A stretch of DNA of 64,000 nt, from NCBI GenBank assembly GCA_905221605.1, contig CAJNDS010002603.1, positions 250,001 to 314,000 on the forward strand. The letters are read 5' to 3'. The stretch is from Symbiodinium natans (taxonomy: Eukaryota > Sar > Dinophyceae > Suessiales > Symbiodiniaceae). The notes beneath the pieces were generated by a model that worked only from the letters and a program-made list of their open reading frames with translations, made no database searches and had not been told where the DNA came from. Below, in pieces: positions 22,406-33,700 of the stretch (within the stretch, counting starts at the first letter, position 1; every line of letters begins with the position of its first letter). A program made the translations under genes and the position numbers.

Positions 22406-22772
22406 GGCTTCGTCGCCCAAGGGCAATTTACCCGTTTGGGCATTGCCTGATTCCTGGATGGGGATCACCCAAGTAAACAGAGAGGCTTCAGTGCCAGATG
22501 AGCCTTGGTAGGCACCCAGTGCTATGAGCGGATTCTCTCTCTCTCTCGAGGTACCAGCCACGGCTGAAGCTTAAAGTCGCCAATAAGGGCGGAACCGGAA
22601 ATTGTTGAAGGGCGTCGTATGCCCAGTCGTGAGACATAGACGAGGTGGTCTAACTCTCTATTCGTGGGTCTCGACCCGAGTCGAATTTCCGGTGGTTGCC
22701 CCTCAGTTGCAAATAGACCGTTTTCTTTCTTTAAAAGTAGAGGTGCTCTGGGTCGCTGTGGACAGCGGGGGC

Positions 22773-22935
22773 CTCCTGGACGCTCCTGGGTCCTTTGTGG
22801 CAGCTGGGGGTCCTCCACGACGACGACGATGATGGGAGGTGCCTTGGGTCAAGGCGGTGGCAGCTGGGATCTCCCGGACGCTCCTGGGCCTGTCATGGCA
22901 GCTGGAGGTCTCTGACGACGATGATGACGACGACA
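22773..22935. repeat. Two-copy ~103-bp tandem repeat with GAC-rich end
   Basis: CTCC(T/C)GGACGCTCCTGGG, then a GGCAGCTGG segment and a GACGACGATGATG run, appears at about 22,773-22,835 and again at 22,876-22,938. Confidence 0.8.
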
Positions 22936-23108
22936 CTAAGGATTTCTAAGGTCGGTGCTGGAGGAGGAGGGCCTATGGTGGTGACGGGCCTATGGCGGAG
23001 GACTCACCGGTGACAAAGGTACAAGACCAGGACTTTCCCTCTTCGGAGGGTGTGCGTGCAGCATATCTCTTGTGGCCTTGGAATGCACTGTGTCTCCCCT
23101 CGTAGGAG

Positions 23109-23410
23109 GTGTGTGTGTGTGTGTAAACCCTGATTCTAAGCTAAGGGGCTTTGGAGCTGAGAGCTTATGCATGAGTCGAATTTTCCCGCAGGGGGATTGG
23201 GCCTGATGCTTCTACCCAATCCAACGAAGCTATGAAGCATCAGGGGATGTGGAGTTTGGCCAGCTCCATGTACCTGCAATGTTTTCCAGGAGTCCCGATG
23301 GGATTCCCCTATACTGAGGTCTCTCCTGTACTGAGGTCTCTCCAGTCATCTCCAGTCAGTGTACCATTGTACAACAATCTCTGGCTGACCTCCCTCTCTC
23401 CGTGTGTGTG
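23109..23410. repeat. 0.3-kb direct repeat, copy 2
   Basis: Same sequence and orientation as the copy at 22,102-22,405, about 1.0 kb downstream. Its TG-rich 3' end merges into a TTTCTG hexamer tract (23,410-23,525). Confidence 0.92.
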
Positions 23411-23530
23411 TTTCTGTTTCTGTTTCTGTTTCTGTTTGTGTTTCCGTTTCTGTTTCCGTTTCTGTGTTTGTGTCTGTGTCTTTGTGTTTGTGTCTGTGTC
23501 TGTGTTTGTGTTTGTGTTTGTGGTGTGTGG
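23410..23530. repeat. TTTCTG/TTTGTG hexamer tract
   Basis: About 20 hexamer units alternating TTTCTG, TTTCCG, TGTCTG and TTTGTG. The open frames across it are low-complexity and not considered genes. Confidence 0.9.
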
Positions 23531-23611
23531 GGCTGTGGGGGGCCCGGTGTTTTTTTCTTTCCTAACGTTGGCCCTGGCTTGTTTGCCTTGGTAACGTTGG
23601 CCCCAGGCCTT

Positions 23612-23895
23612 CTGGTCATCTGGTCCCCTGGTCCTGTGGTCCCGTGGTCCTCAGGTCCCCTGGTCCTCTGGTCCCGTGGTCCTCTGGTCCCGCGGTCCTC
23701 TGGTCCCGTGGTCCTCTGGTCCTCTCCTCATGGTCCCGCAGTCCTCTGGTCCCGTGGTCCTCTGGTCCTCTCCTCATGGTCCCGCGGTCCTCTGGTCCCG
23801 TGGTCCTCTGGTTCCGTGGTCCTCTGGTCCCGCGGTCCTTGGGTCCCGCGGTCCTTTGATCCTCTGGTGGCGTGGTCTCCCGGTACCGTGGTCAT
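23612..23895. repeat. GGTCCTCTGGTCCCGT minisatellite
   Basis: About 18 imperfect 15-16-bp units (GGTCCTCTGGTCCCGTG and variants), with a higher-order pair containing CTCCTCATGGTCCCGC at about 23,722 and 23,768. Frames read Trp-Ser-Ser-Gly-Pro repeats, not a gene. Confidence 0.9.
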
Positions 23896-24281
23896 TTGTA
23901 TCAATGTAATATGTTTTCGCAGAAATAGGATAATAAGGCATGTAGTATGGTCCTTGGTCCCGCGTTTCCCGGTCCCGCAGTCAGACTTTGGTTGTAGTAA
24001 TTTCTGTAGTATAACTTAATATCATGTAATACGTGATAATATATAGACAATATACATATATCATATATACAAAAATGGCTTTAAAGAATATTTTTTGTAT
24101 ATACTAAATATGTATTGTGTTTTATGTATTCTACGTAGAATAAATTATAACATATAGGTTATGAAACATATTATAGATTAACAACTCTATATGAATAAAT
24201 GTTTGTTTATTCCTTTCTTTCTTTATTTATAACATATTGAATAAATATACAATATAGACATCACATTTTTTGGGGGGGGCG

Positions 24282-24481
24282 GGCAAGCTTGCTTCAACGC
24301 GTATGGCGTATGAATCCCTTCCAAACCCATGATGCGAGCATTGTGTTTGCAAATGGGGGGGGGCTGCGCCCCCCCCAACCGCCCCCCCCAACCCCCCCGG
24401 TGTTCTTTAAGCCGGGCAAGCTTGTTTTAAAGTATACGAACCCCTTCCAAACCCATGATGCGAGCAATGTCTTTGCAAAAT
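24282..24481. repeat. Duplicated ~70-bp block flanking a G/C hairpin
   Basis: GGGCAAGCTTG and, further on, CCCTTCCAAACCCATGATGC with GAGCA and TTTGCAAA, occur at 24,282-24,352 and 24,413-24,480 in the same orientation. Between them G9-CTGC-GC8 (24,354-24,376) forms a strong hairpin and is followed by more C runs. Confidence 0.85.
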
Positions 24482-24483
24482 AA

Positions 24484-25560
24484 ACATCAACACACAAGAA
24501 GGTACAGTCATGTACAAGAACATACAGGAATACAACATATTTACAATAATATACAATCATATACAATAACATACAAGAATATACAATAATATACAATAAC
24601 ATACAATAATATACAATAATATACAATAATATTCAATAATATACAATGATATACAATTATATACAATAAAATACAACTAATAAAAATACAGTTATAGACC
24701 AGAAGATACAGTAATATACAATAAAAAAACAATTAACAGTTCTCCATACAACAATATACAACAATATACAACAATATACAACAATATACAATAATATACA
24801 ACAATGTACAACAATGTACAACAATATACAACAATATACAACAATTTACAATATTTCACAGTCATATCCAATAATATACAGTAACATAGAATACTAGACA
24901 ACAACATACAACAATATGCAAGAACTGAGAATTGTATGCAAGAATATTACGAATATACAACAATTTTCAATAATATACAACCATATGCACTAATATACAA
25001 TAATGTACAGGAAAATGCAAGACAATGCAATAATATTCAATAATACACAGCAGTATATCTACAATTTTATACAAGAGCATGCAATAATTTACAACGTTAT
25101 CCAATACTATACAATACTATAAAATATTTTGCAATAATATTTAGTAATATACAACAACATACAGGAATGGATAAAATGTAAGAATATACAGTAAGCTATA
25201 AGAAGATACAACCATAAAGAAAATACAATAATATTCCATAATATACAAGATTTTTGAATAATTCACGACAATATACAATAATATACAACAAATTCAAGAA
25301 TGCGCAACAATACGCGCTAATAAGCAAGAACATACAAGGAAAAATATTCATCAGCTATATACCAGAATATGCATAAGAATAGCTTACAATATTATACAAT
25401 AATTTACAATAGTATACAACAATATACGAAAGTATACAATAATATACGAGGCGTTCAAAAAAGTGCAACAATCAAGAAGACTATGCAAGAATGAAGTAAT
25501 ATACAAGAATGGCTAATAATTAAGGTCAATAGCTTCAAGAATATACAATCATGTACAATA
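24484..25560. repeat. ATACAATAAT-type satellite array, A/T-rich
   Basis: About 1.1 kb of degenerate 10-11-bp units (ATACAATAAT, ATACAACAAT, ATACAAGAAT). It decays towards the right-hand end. No coding capacity beyond repeat frames. Confidence 0.9.
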
Positions 25561-26046
25561 GTGCATTAATAGAATAGCATAAACATGTTGTGTTTTTCAT
25601 CATTTAGAGCCTGCAAGCAGGTGCAATGCTGCAATCTACAGCATTCAAGCTTTGTAATACGCAGAAACGCTGTGTTTTTAGGCGTTTAGGGCCCACAAGC
25701 ACCCGGAAATGCTGCATTTCATAGCATTTAGAGCCAAGAATTGCTGGGCCAACGTTAGCAAGGACCACGAGCCAGGGCCAACGTTAGGAAAAAAAACACC
25801 TCCGCCGGGCTGTGGGTGTATGTGTGTGTGATTTTTTTAGAGCGCTTGCGCCATAGGAAAAGCTTTATCGAGAAATCAAGCGATCGAAGTCGAGCAATTC
25901 TGCGAGTTCTGAGAGACATACGACTCATACGACATAGGCCATCATACGCCAAGGACCATCCAGGAAGATAACGGCATGTAACAGCTTTAGATTCCGATGC
26001 TCAGAACTCGCAACATCGCACCTCCGGTTTGTTTTCATGACCTGAG

Positions 26047-28845
26047 GTCTCCGTCTTTGAAGCGTGTGCGGCGACCAAGGGCAAGATCCAGTTGCCGGCC
26101 TTTTTCAAGCTGCTGCACGGGGTGCGAGTGCGAGGGAGCTGTTGCAGAGCTGCGATGCCTTTCCACCGTAGTAGGAGCTGGGGGGCATGCGGCGGCGGCT
26201 GGTGGAGCGGGCCTTCGGCGCGCTGGGAGGCACAAGGAGGTGGAAGACAGATGGAAAGGGAACTCAGCAAGAGCCGAGAGGCGACGCGGCGGACGCGAGC
26301 TCCCGAGCTGTGGCCTCGGGGGGTGCAGCGAGATGATGTGAGATGTAATGTAGTATAATGTGGATGGTGCGCAAGCCGCTGCAACAGGTGAGCCCAGCCG
26401 TGCTCAAGGAGCGCTTTGTAGCTCAGGCGAGAGAACGCAGACGTTTCTGCAGGCTGCAGTGCTTGAGCTGCTGTGAGTCCAGGCCCACCCACTAGTGGTG
26501 CGCGGCCAGCTGGAGCCTCCTCAAGCATTTTTTGTGATGGGTCGAGAGCCACAGATGTGTAGCTTTGCTGACACGCAGCCTCCCTGTGCCCAGGAGCCTG
26601 GCCACGTCCTAGCTGAGCGTCTCCCTCAGCAATTTTGAGAAGTATCGAGACTGCACGTTATGCGTATTTTTGATTGTGTTATGCTGCAGGTTCCTGGACA
26701 CCTTCAGCCAACTGGCGCATGTTCTCGGTGGTTGCGAGAACGGTGCGGGAATGGTAATCAGATACGTTTCGGGCTCACGTGCGATCTCCACTGACCTCCG
26801 CTTTGTTTTCTCCAGGCATGGTCTCCTTCGCCGATTTCCTCGCTTACTATGAAGTCGTGTCTTCCACGGCCAGGGACACGGTGCCGTAGAACTTGAGTAC
26901 CAATTTTGAGAACTATATGATCCCATTCCTAACTTCGCTAATTAGCATTGTGGCTTCTTTTCATTTTAGACTACTTGTTTAATAACAAAAGAACTTGTCG
27001 CTCTTGCCAAAAATATTTCATCAATGATAGCAAAAAGCCCGACAACTATGCGAACAATGTCCCAACTGGCCAGGTCAGCTGATAGTCAATACATACATGC
27101 TAATGTTTGTGACGTTTGGGGGGGGCCCCCGACACGACTGAATTGAAAGGAGTAGGCAGACAACGGAGCAAGCTTCACCGACACCAGGGGAGTCGGCAGA
27201 TGTTTGCATGGCATGGTCATGGCATGAAGACGGGATCCCATGAATTCTTTGGTCCTCAGCATTCAGCATGCCGAGATTACCAGTGTGAGGTCGAAAACGA
27301 TTCTTTATTCGATTTGATCGTGCCTGGAACTTATACAAGCTTCAGCTTACGCAGTGGGATTCGTTCGTCCTGTCTACGCGGAGAGGCAGCGCGTATGGGA
27401 TGTACCCAAGGCAGGGCAGCGGTGCGCCAATATTGCCGGGGGGATGCGAGTGAGTAGACTGAGTAGACGGGTTTGCTTCACTGACGTTGAGAGGCACAGC
27501 CGCGGGAGGCCTGGGCCGATGGCGAGGCCGAGTCCCCGAGGCAGGAGAAATCAGAGCAGCGGCCGAGCAGCGGCTGAGACGCGCATGTCTGAGTATTGCA
27601 GGCGATGCAGGGCATCATTGGAGTCGGCCCCATCCCCCATGGCAGAGCGCAGGTGCATCATGGTGCATCACCCCTGCAACGATTTCGGAAGCCTCTTCTT
27701 GGCAGGCCTCCGCCTCACGCGGGGCCATCGGCCTACGCCATGGAAAGCCCACAAAGGGAGGCCAAGCAGGCGCCGGGAAAAGCAACAAAAACACAAACAA
27801 CATGTCAACCCAGTCGAAGCAAGTGGGTGCGAACCAAGGACCACAGGCGCTTTGGCCGCAGCGCACAGCCTGGCAGCACAGTCACGGATGGCGAAACTGT
27901 TTGATAGGACACGTTTGCCATCTTTTTTCGAAACATCCGCTGCAGGGCCTCGGCCATCACCAAATCCTCCATCGCCGCGCTTTCAGAATCTCAGACAGTT
28001 GAGCCTTCGCTTATCATTCTTCGCATGTGGCGCACGTGCAGCGCACGTGAAGTATGTGGGCCGGACGGCAGGTCTTTGATGAGCGTAGCAGCTCAGTAGC
28101 TGACGTTCTGAACAGGCCCGGAAGTAGCGGAAGTAGCGACGAATGCGGCCTCTCTCGGCTTTTAGCATGCTCCAGCAGGCTACGACGCAGCATCGCGCTT
28201 CGGGGGCTTCGTGGCAGGGCAGCCTGCGATGTCGGAAGGGTGGACATGGTGGACGGGCAGAGAGGCGCATGGCACTGTAACTCGGATCTAGGCTGGCTGG
28301 CCCTCGTCCAGCGGCTTCAAAACCATGACTACCGGAGGCAGCGGACTGTGAGTGGTTCTGTGCTTTATGCCTCTCAAGGTGTCTCCCGTTTTTCTGCCAA
28401 GATATCTCCCCAAGTGCAGGAACGGGACGATCATGCGCCTGGACTGGCAGCGTGAGAAAGCTCAGTGCAGTGACAGGGTTTGAAGACGGTTGAAGGATGC
28501 TTGAACAGCGTATAAAGGCTTAAATACAAACGGATACGACGGGATGTGATGGGATGTGAGGCCTGAACCGCGTCCTGGGCCTTGGCCTCTCGCCGGAGGA
28601 CCAAGAGCTCCTCTTCAAGGCCTGGGGGATCCGAAGTCGGAAGCGACAGACGTAGGCTCGTGTTATTTGAAGCCTTCTATTCTATTCGAATTCAATTCAA
28701 GTCAGTTCTATTCTAGTCTGCTCTGTTTGAAGCAGCACGGCTCAACGCGCTTCTTGAGCTCCAGGAGCTGTCGCAGAAGAAGAAAGGCGCTGCCATGGAC
28801 CGGGCAGAGAACAATAGAGAACAGCTTGGATCATGTTTCATGTTG
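26047..28845 (+). CDS. EF-hand protein, calcyphosin-like, multi-exon (partial)
   Basis: Exons seen: about 26,047-26,123 (VFEACAATKGKIQLPAFFKL), 26,691-26,742 (FLDTFSQLAHVLGGCEN), 26,816-26,868 (GMVSFADFLAYYEVVSST), 27,290-27,322 (VENDSLFDLIV), about 27,352-27,445 (WDSFVLSTRRGSAYGMYPR), and about 28,560-28,640 (LNRVLGLGLSPEDQELLFKA). The series YYEVVSST-VENDSLFDL aligns with the calcyphosin segment FLxYYxxVSxSIxxDxxFxxM, and GMVSFADF is the second half of an EF-hand loop. Intron 26,743-26,815 is GT-AG; the next donor is GC. A late exon at about 28,732-28,845 gives a basic helical peptide (LNALLELQELSQKKKGA). It could be the 3' part of the gene starting near 14.7 kb, in which case that gene spans 14 kb, or an independent paralogue. 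Confidence 0.6.
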
Positions 28846-29370
28846 GCGGAATTAAACTAGGGCAAGGTTGCTGTGCGCAGGACTACGAGGAGTGCTTTTC
28901 TCAGAAGGTACATCTTTTGCAGCAGCCAAAACCACACGAAGCCGTGTGAAGCTGTGGCCGTGAACAAAAGGGAGAGCATCGTCACAACCGCTCAGCAAGG
29001 CATTCATTTGGGGTGAAAAGTGGTGGCCGAAGACGTGTTTTTTGCAAAGTTCAGGTTCCTGCGGTTGCTGCGGGGCGGCCCCTTGCCCGAGGCCCTTCCC
29101 TCGATTCTCGTACAAGCTGAGAGGCAGCGCGAAGTTTTTGCTGTTTTGACAATTTGAGGACCGGGCGGAGGCTGTGGCCTCGCTCTTCCAGGTGCCACTT
29201 GAGACTTTAAAGAGGTTTGCTGTTTTGCTGTGCAGGTCACGGTATTGCATGGTTCTCTCGCAAACTTCACATCAGTACTATAAGGCGGCACACGAGCCTT
29301 TTTATCAAGGGGGCTGGAGATCCGTCTCCAGCCACGGCCACATCCGTCTTCGCTGTGACCGCTGTGAGCC
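28846..29370. other. Intergenic region before the cold-shock gene
   Basis: A candidate terminal exon of the EF-hand gene (GACTACGAGGAGTGCTTTTC at 28,881, reading DYEECF) is followed by about 450 bp with no supported gene. The 5' end of the cold-shock gene and its trans-splice acceptor should be just upstream of 29,371; CGCTGTGACCGCTGTGAG is present but no acceptor can be singled out. Confidence 0.4.
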
Positions 29371-30677
29371 ATGTCCTACACTGGCACAGTACGGTCCTTC
29401 AACCCGCACAAGGCGCAAGGGCCACGAGGGCTGCTGAGAGAGGCTTTTTGAGTTTACAGACTTGCCTTGCTGCTGGCATTCTGCCACCAGGGCTGGGGCT
29501 TCATCGAGTGCGCGGAGACACACAAGCAGTTCGGATCCGACGTCTTCCTGCTGAAGAATGACCTGAGCGGCTTTGGCGTCCAGAAAGGCGACCAGGTCAC
29601 CTTCAACGTGACGCAGAGCGAGAAGGGCGCCCGAGCAACGGACGTGCAGGTGAAGCCCGGCTTCCAGGAGGAAGGAGAGAAGGGCCAGCTCTTCTTCGGA
29701 GAGGTTCGCAGCTTCAACCAGAGCAAGGGCCATTGCCTTAGAAACTTTCCCTGCCGCCTGCTGTCATATATTGTCGTGTGCGGTCGCGTGTTTCGCGTGT
29801 TTGCAACATCAGGCTTCGGATTCTTGTCCAGCCCTGCAACCGAGAGCCTGTTTGGCAAGGACTGCTTCTTCATCAGGAGCCAGAGAGAACTCCTGAGCCA
29901 CAGCATATCATGCCCGTGCTTTCCCTTAAGCCTCCACTCTCACCGACTCTCACCTCCCCATCTCTCACAGCGTGGAAGTATCCCTTACTCAGTCCTTCTT
30001 CGTACTGTAGCGCGATCGCACAGGAGCGAGTTCGGCGATGCTTGGCCGGAGCCGGGTTTGCATGTGCAGTTCCACGCCAAGGTGAGGGAGCCCTCATCGC
30101 ATCCCTATCTCAGTGCCTCCAAAAAGCGTCTATGAACCTCCTCCCTTTTCCGTGTGTCTCCCTCTTCACCAAAGTCAAAGTCCATGCAGGAGGGTGAGCG
30201 CGGGCCAATTGCCTCTGATGTGCGTGTACTGGACATCTGGGCCGAGGGAGCTGGAGAGCGGAGTGGAGAAAGACAGAAGACAGAAGACAGAAGACTGACA
30301 GAAGACAGACGGAGATGAAGATACCAGGACCCTCCGGGCCGGTGGTCCAAGGGCTTCGGCAAGGGCTTCTTCCCAGGCTTCTTCCCGATGGCCTTTGGCT
30401 ACGGCGGCTTCGGCAACTTCCCGCGAAATGATCCCAAGGAAACGGACGTCTTCTTTGGTGTGGTGAAAGCGGTCCACGAGAAGGTCGGGCACAGAGACAG
30501 GCAGAGGGAGAGCGAGATAGCAGGTCCCTTGAAAGCAACAAAAAAGCAAGAATGAAGGTTTCCCCTGATGACTCATCGGTCCCTTGAAAGGTACAACACA
30601 AGGATTTGCTTCTCCGTGCATGCAACCTGGGGAAAGGAGAAGAGAAAGAGAGAGAGAGAGAGCGAGTCCTTCAAGCC

Positions 30678-30744
<67 letters not shown>

Positions 30745-33700
30745 GAGAGCCGCATCCGCATGGCTCAAGTTTCGAGCAGTTCGAGCTCCAGGCCCTCCCC
30801 TACCCGGTGCGATCCCACCATCCTGGCTGCGCCGAGAGAGTATGTTAAGTTTGCTTGATTTTGCTCCAATTCGGCGACTGCTGCAGAAGATGCCAGCGTA
30901 ACAACCTGGGCCTTTATTGCCCATGGAAAAGGGATGAGGGTGTCAACCGCGGCGGACTGCGAACTGTCAAGCCCCGAGCCAAGCCGCTGCCGTTTGTCGC
31001 CCTAGAAGCATCATCTACTACTTCCGCAAGTTGTGGTGGACGAAGGAACGCTTCACGACACAGACTCGTCAGTGGGAAGGCCAAAGAAGAGAGGCGAAGA
31101 CATTGTCGAAAGAGGGAAACGAAACACAACAGCCTGCAGCCTTCAGCATCACGGGAGCCTCCGGAAGCTCTGCACCAACCCTCCCACTTCAACTTCACAT
31201 CTTCACTTAAGGGTGAGATCTGGCTATGTCGGCAGCCCGCACAGAATGACAGAGTGGCAGGAGACACCCAGACCCAGATCGCTCAACAACCAGACGAATG
31301 TCCTCGAGGAGACCGACGGTTGACAGGGAAGCATCTAGCCGGTAGCCACTCAAGCAGATGCGGTGAGATGCGCATTCCACAAACAGGTCACCAATGCAAG
31401 GCACAACTGCGCTCCTACTAGCACAGTAAAATTGGCTCACGCTAGACGCACTTCCTACCTTGCACGGGCTGCCTCCCTGCAGAACCAGCCGGCAAGTAGG
31501 AATAAGAAGGAGTTGGTTGCCTTTCGTTGGCAGAACGGGAGAACTGCACTGGCCATGCTCCCAGGGTGGTCCCGAGACGTCGCTGTCAACAGTGTGAAAA
31601 GGTGCCTGAGTAGCAACCACAATGTGAGAAGCCCCGAGTCCATCTCCACATCCAGGGATAATGTCGTGCGCCACGCCACAGCGCATGGCTTCCGCGGATG
31701 TCTTGGAGAAGATGGCAACGCTGATTGAACGAACGTTCACCCACAAAAGAGTCCACACACACCTGGCAACAACTCTGCATCGCAACCCTGGGAGCATCCT
31801 GCTCAAATCCTCTTTTGTGCCCTCAGCTCCTGCGATGGCTGAGCTAGCATCTGAACAGGAAGCCCTGCTGAGAAAACAATCGTGGAGACAACACAATTCA
31901 CAATCAAGTCAATGGGACGCCTCTGGGACCGTATGAGAGGAGTTAGAATTGGAGTAAGTCATGAGCACACAGACCCAGGCGACCGCTACAACCCTTGTTT
32001 AGCCACAAACCGAGGGCAGCCAGAAAGACGCTCACCATGTCTAATGGCGTGTTCTCTCAGATGAAGAACTCCGGAATGTACTCTTGTAACTTTTGTTACA
32101 TGAGTCTGAGTTCTCTGGGCGAAAAACCGGTACGAAGACCGTCTAAGTTCAACCTGTGTGACTACATAACGATCAGACGGCACGATGGAGTTGTCATGCA
32201 TGTTGTTTGTGGGCAGTGTGAGTATAGAGTATAGAGATTGAGTTGAAGTGATAATTTCATCGACCTTCCGACATGACAGGGCTTCGGGCACCTCAGCAGT
32301 GAGGCGATGACGCGCCTCTACGGAAAGGACCTCTTTGCTCACAGGACGCAACTCAGGGGGGATCTTCTGGAACGAGCGTTGAACCCAATGTAAGAAAGAC
32401 TTGGAAGCTGAGCAGACCATGCGAGCCTGTCCTGCCTTTCACTCAGCAAGCATTGCTATTAAAATGCTTAATGTTGGACCTGCTTTAATAAGCTTACCCC
32501 CCCCCCCCCACAGACGAGGACCCTGAAAAAAAAAGACCCCAAGCAGGCAGGCAGGGAAGGGGTGAGCTCTCTTGAGGGTTTTGGAACCAGATCTCAAACT
32601 AAGAACTTGAACCTCAAAGACCATTTAAAGAAACAGGCCCGGCCCGAAAACTGTTCATTGTAGCGGACCCCCAAAACAAAAGGGCCAGGATCCTGAATAG
32701 CCGAAAAACTTTTCATAATAGCTGCTCCCTAGAATATTGCGGGTGCAACATGAAGCCAAATCCACAGCCGCCTAACTACTAAGGCACCTCGCAAAGGTTC
32801 GAAAATCCGAAAGCAGCTGAGACGTCCATTCTCGCAAATATCGAGAAGTCGAGGATCGAAATTTTGAAAAAGCCCAATCGCAGACAATCCCGGAAAAAAC
32901 ACATATGTCTGCAAAACAGAACCCGCGTTTAGAGAGAGAGAGAGAGAGCAGTTCGCATAAGTTCAATTTGTTTTCGCAAAAAATGCAAAAGCAAAACTCG
33001 CAAACGTCCATAACAACAGTCGACAAAAACGCAAATCTCCGCAGCATTCAAAATGCCCCAAGGCCTGGAATAATGAATACCTCAAAACCCGGACACCCTA
33101 AACCCTAAACTCTCCAACCCCAGGATCCCTGGGCCCCACAAACCCTTCAACCCTTGGTGGGCGACATGTGGCGCGTCCGTTACGAACAAAAGCTCGTAAC
33201 GTCGTAGCGACTTGGAAGTATAGAAGCTTATATAACTTACAAACAACATTCCCCCCAAACCCCGACACAACAAGAAACAAGGCACCCTAAATCCATGTCC
33301 TGGCGGACCTCAAGGACCTCGGGGCTCAAAGACTGGTGGATCCCGACTGTGCGGCTGCCCCTGGAAATCACAAGACTCAATCAAATAGTATCGCAAGAGA
33401 AAGTTGCATGTTTTTGCGCGTTCGCGTCCGCACGCCAAAGAAAAACGCGTAATTGAATGTATGGAAATGGGTTTGGTTGCCACATAATGTTGGACCCTCT
33501 TTAATCTGTTGGGCCCCCCCCCCCCCGAACAGTTGAGGCGTGGATGGGAGCCTGATTACACGGCCCCGGGGGCTTATATGATTTCAATAGGGAGGAGTTT
33601 AGATAGGTTTAAAAGGGGCAGCGATGCCCGGTTATCTTTTTTAAAGGCGCGCCACGTGGAATTTTCTTACGGCGCCCGGACGAGTTGACTTTAAAGAGGA

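Larger units (their letters stand above)
23546..25800. mobile_element. 2.26-kb unit bounded by ~65-bp inverted repeats, no transposase
   Basis: The left arm (23,546-23,615) begins GGTGTTTTTTTCTTTCC and contains TAACGTTGGCCCTGGCT and a second TAACGTTGGCCC. The reverse complement of the right arm (25,734-25,800) shows the same order: GGTGTTTTTTTTCC, TAACGTTGGCCCTGGCT, then TAACGTTGGCCCAG. GGGCTGTGGG lies just outside both arms in direct orientation (23,529-23,538 and 25,807-25,816), a possible target duplication. The interior is only satellite-like DNA: a GGTCC minisatellite, an A/T-rich part, a duplicated 70-bp block with a G/C hairpin and an ATACAA array. This looks like a non-autonomous inverted-repeat element; a chance arrangement of older repeats is the alternative. 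Confidence 0.65.

Noticed and set aside
23402-24019. 205-codon frame through TTTCTG and GGTCC repeats
   Set aside because: Purely low-complexity (Phe/Cys/Val, then Trp-Ser-Gly-Pro) and repeat-derived.
26001-26552. 183-codon minus-strand frame
   Set aside because: It is antisense to the EF-hand exon at 26,047 and shows no motif.
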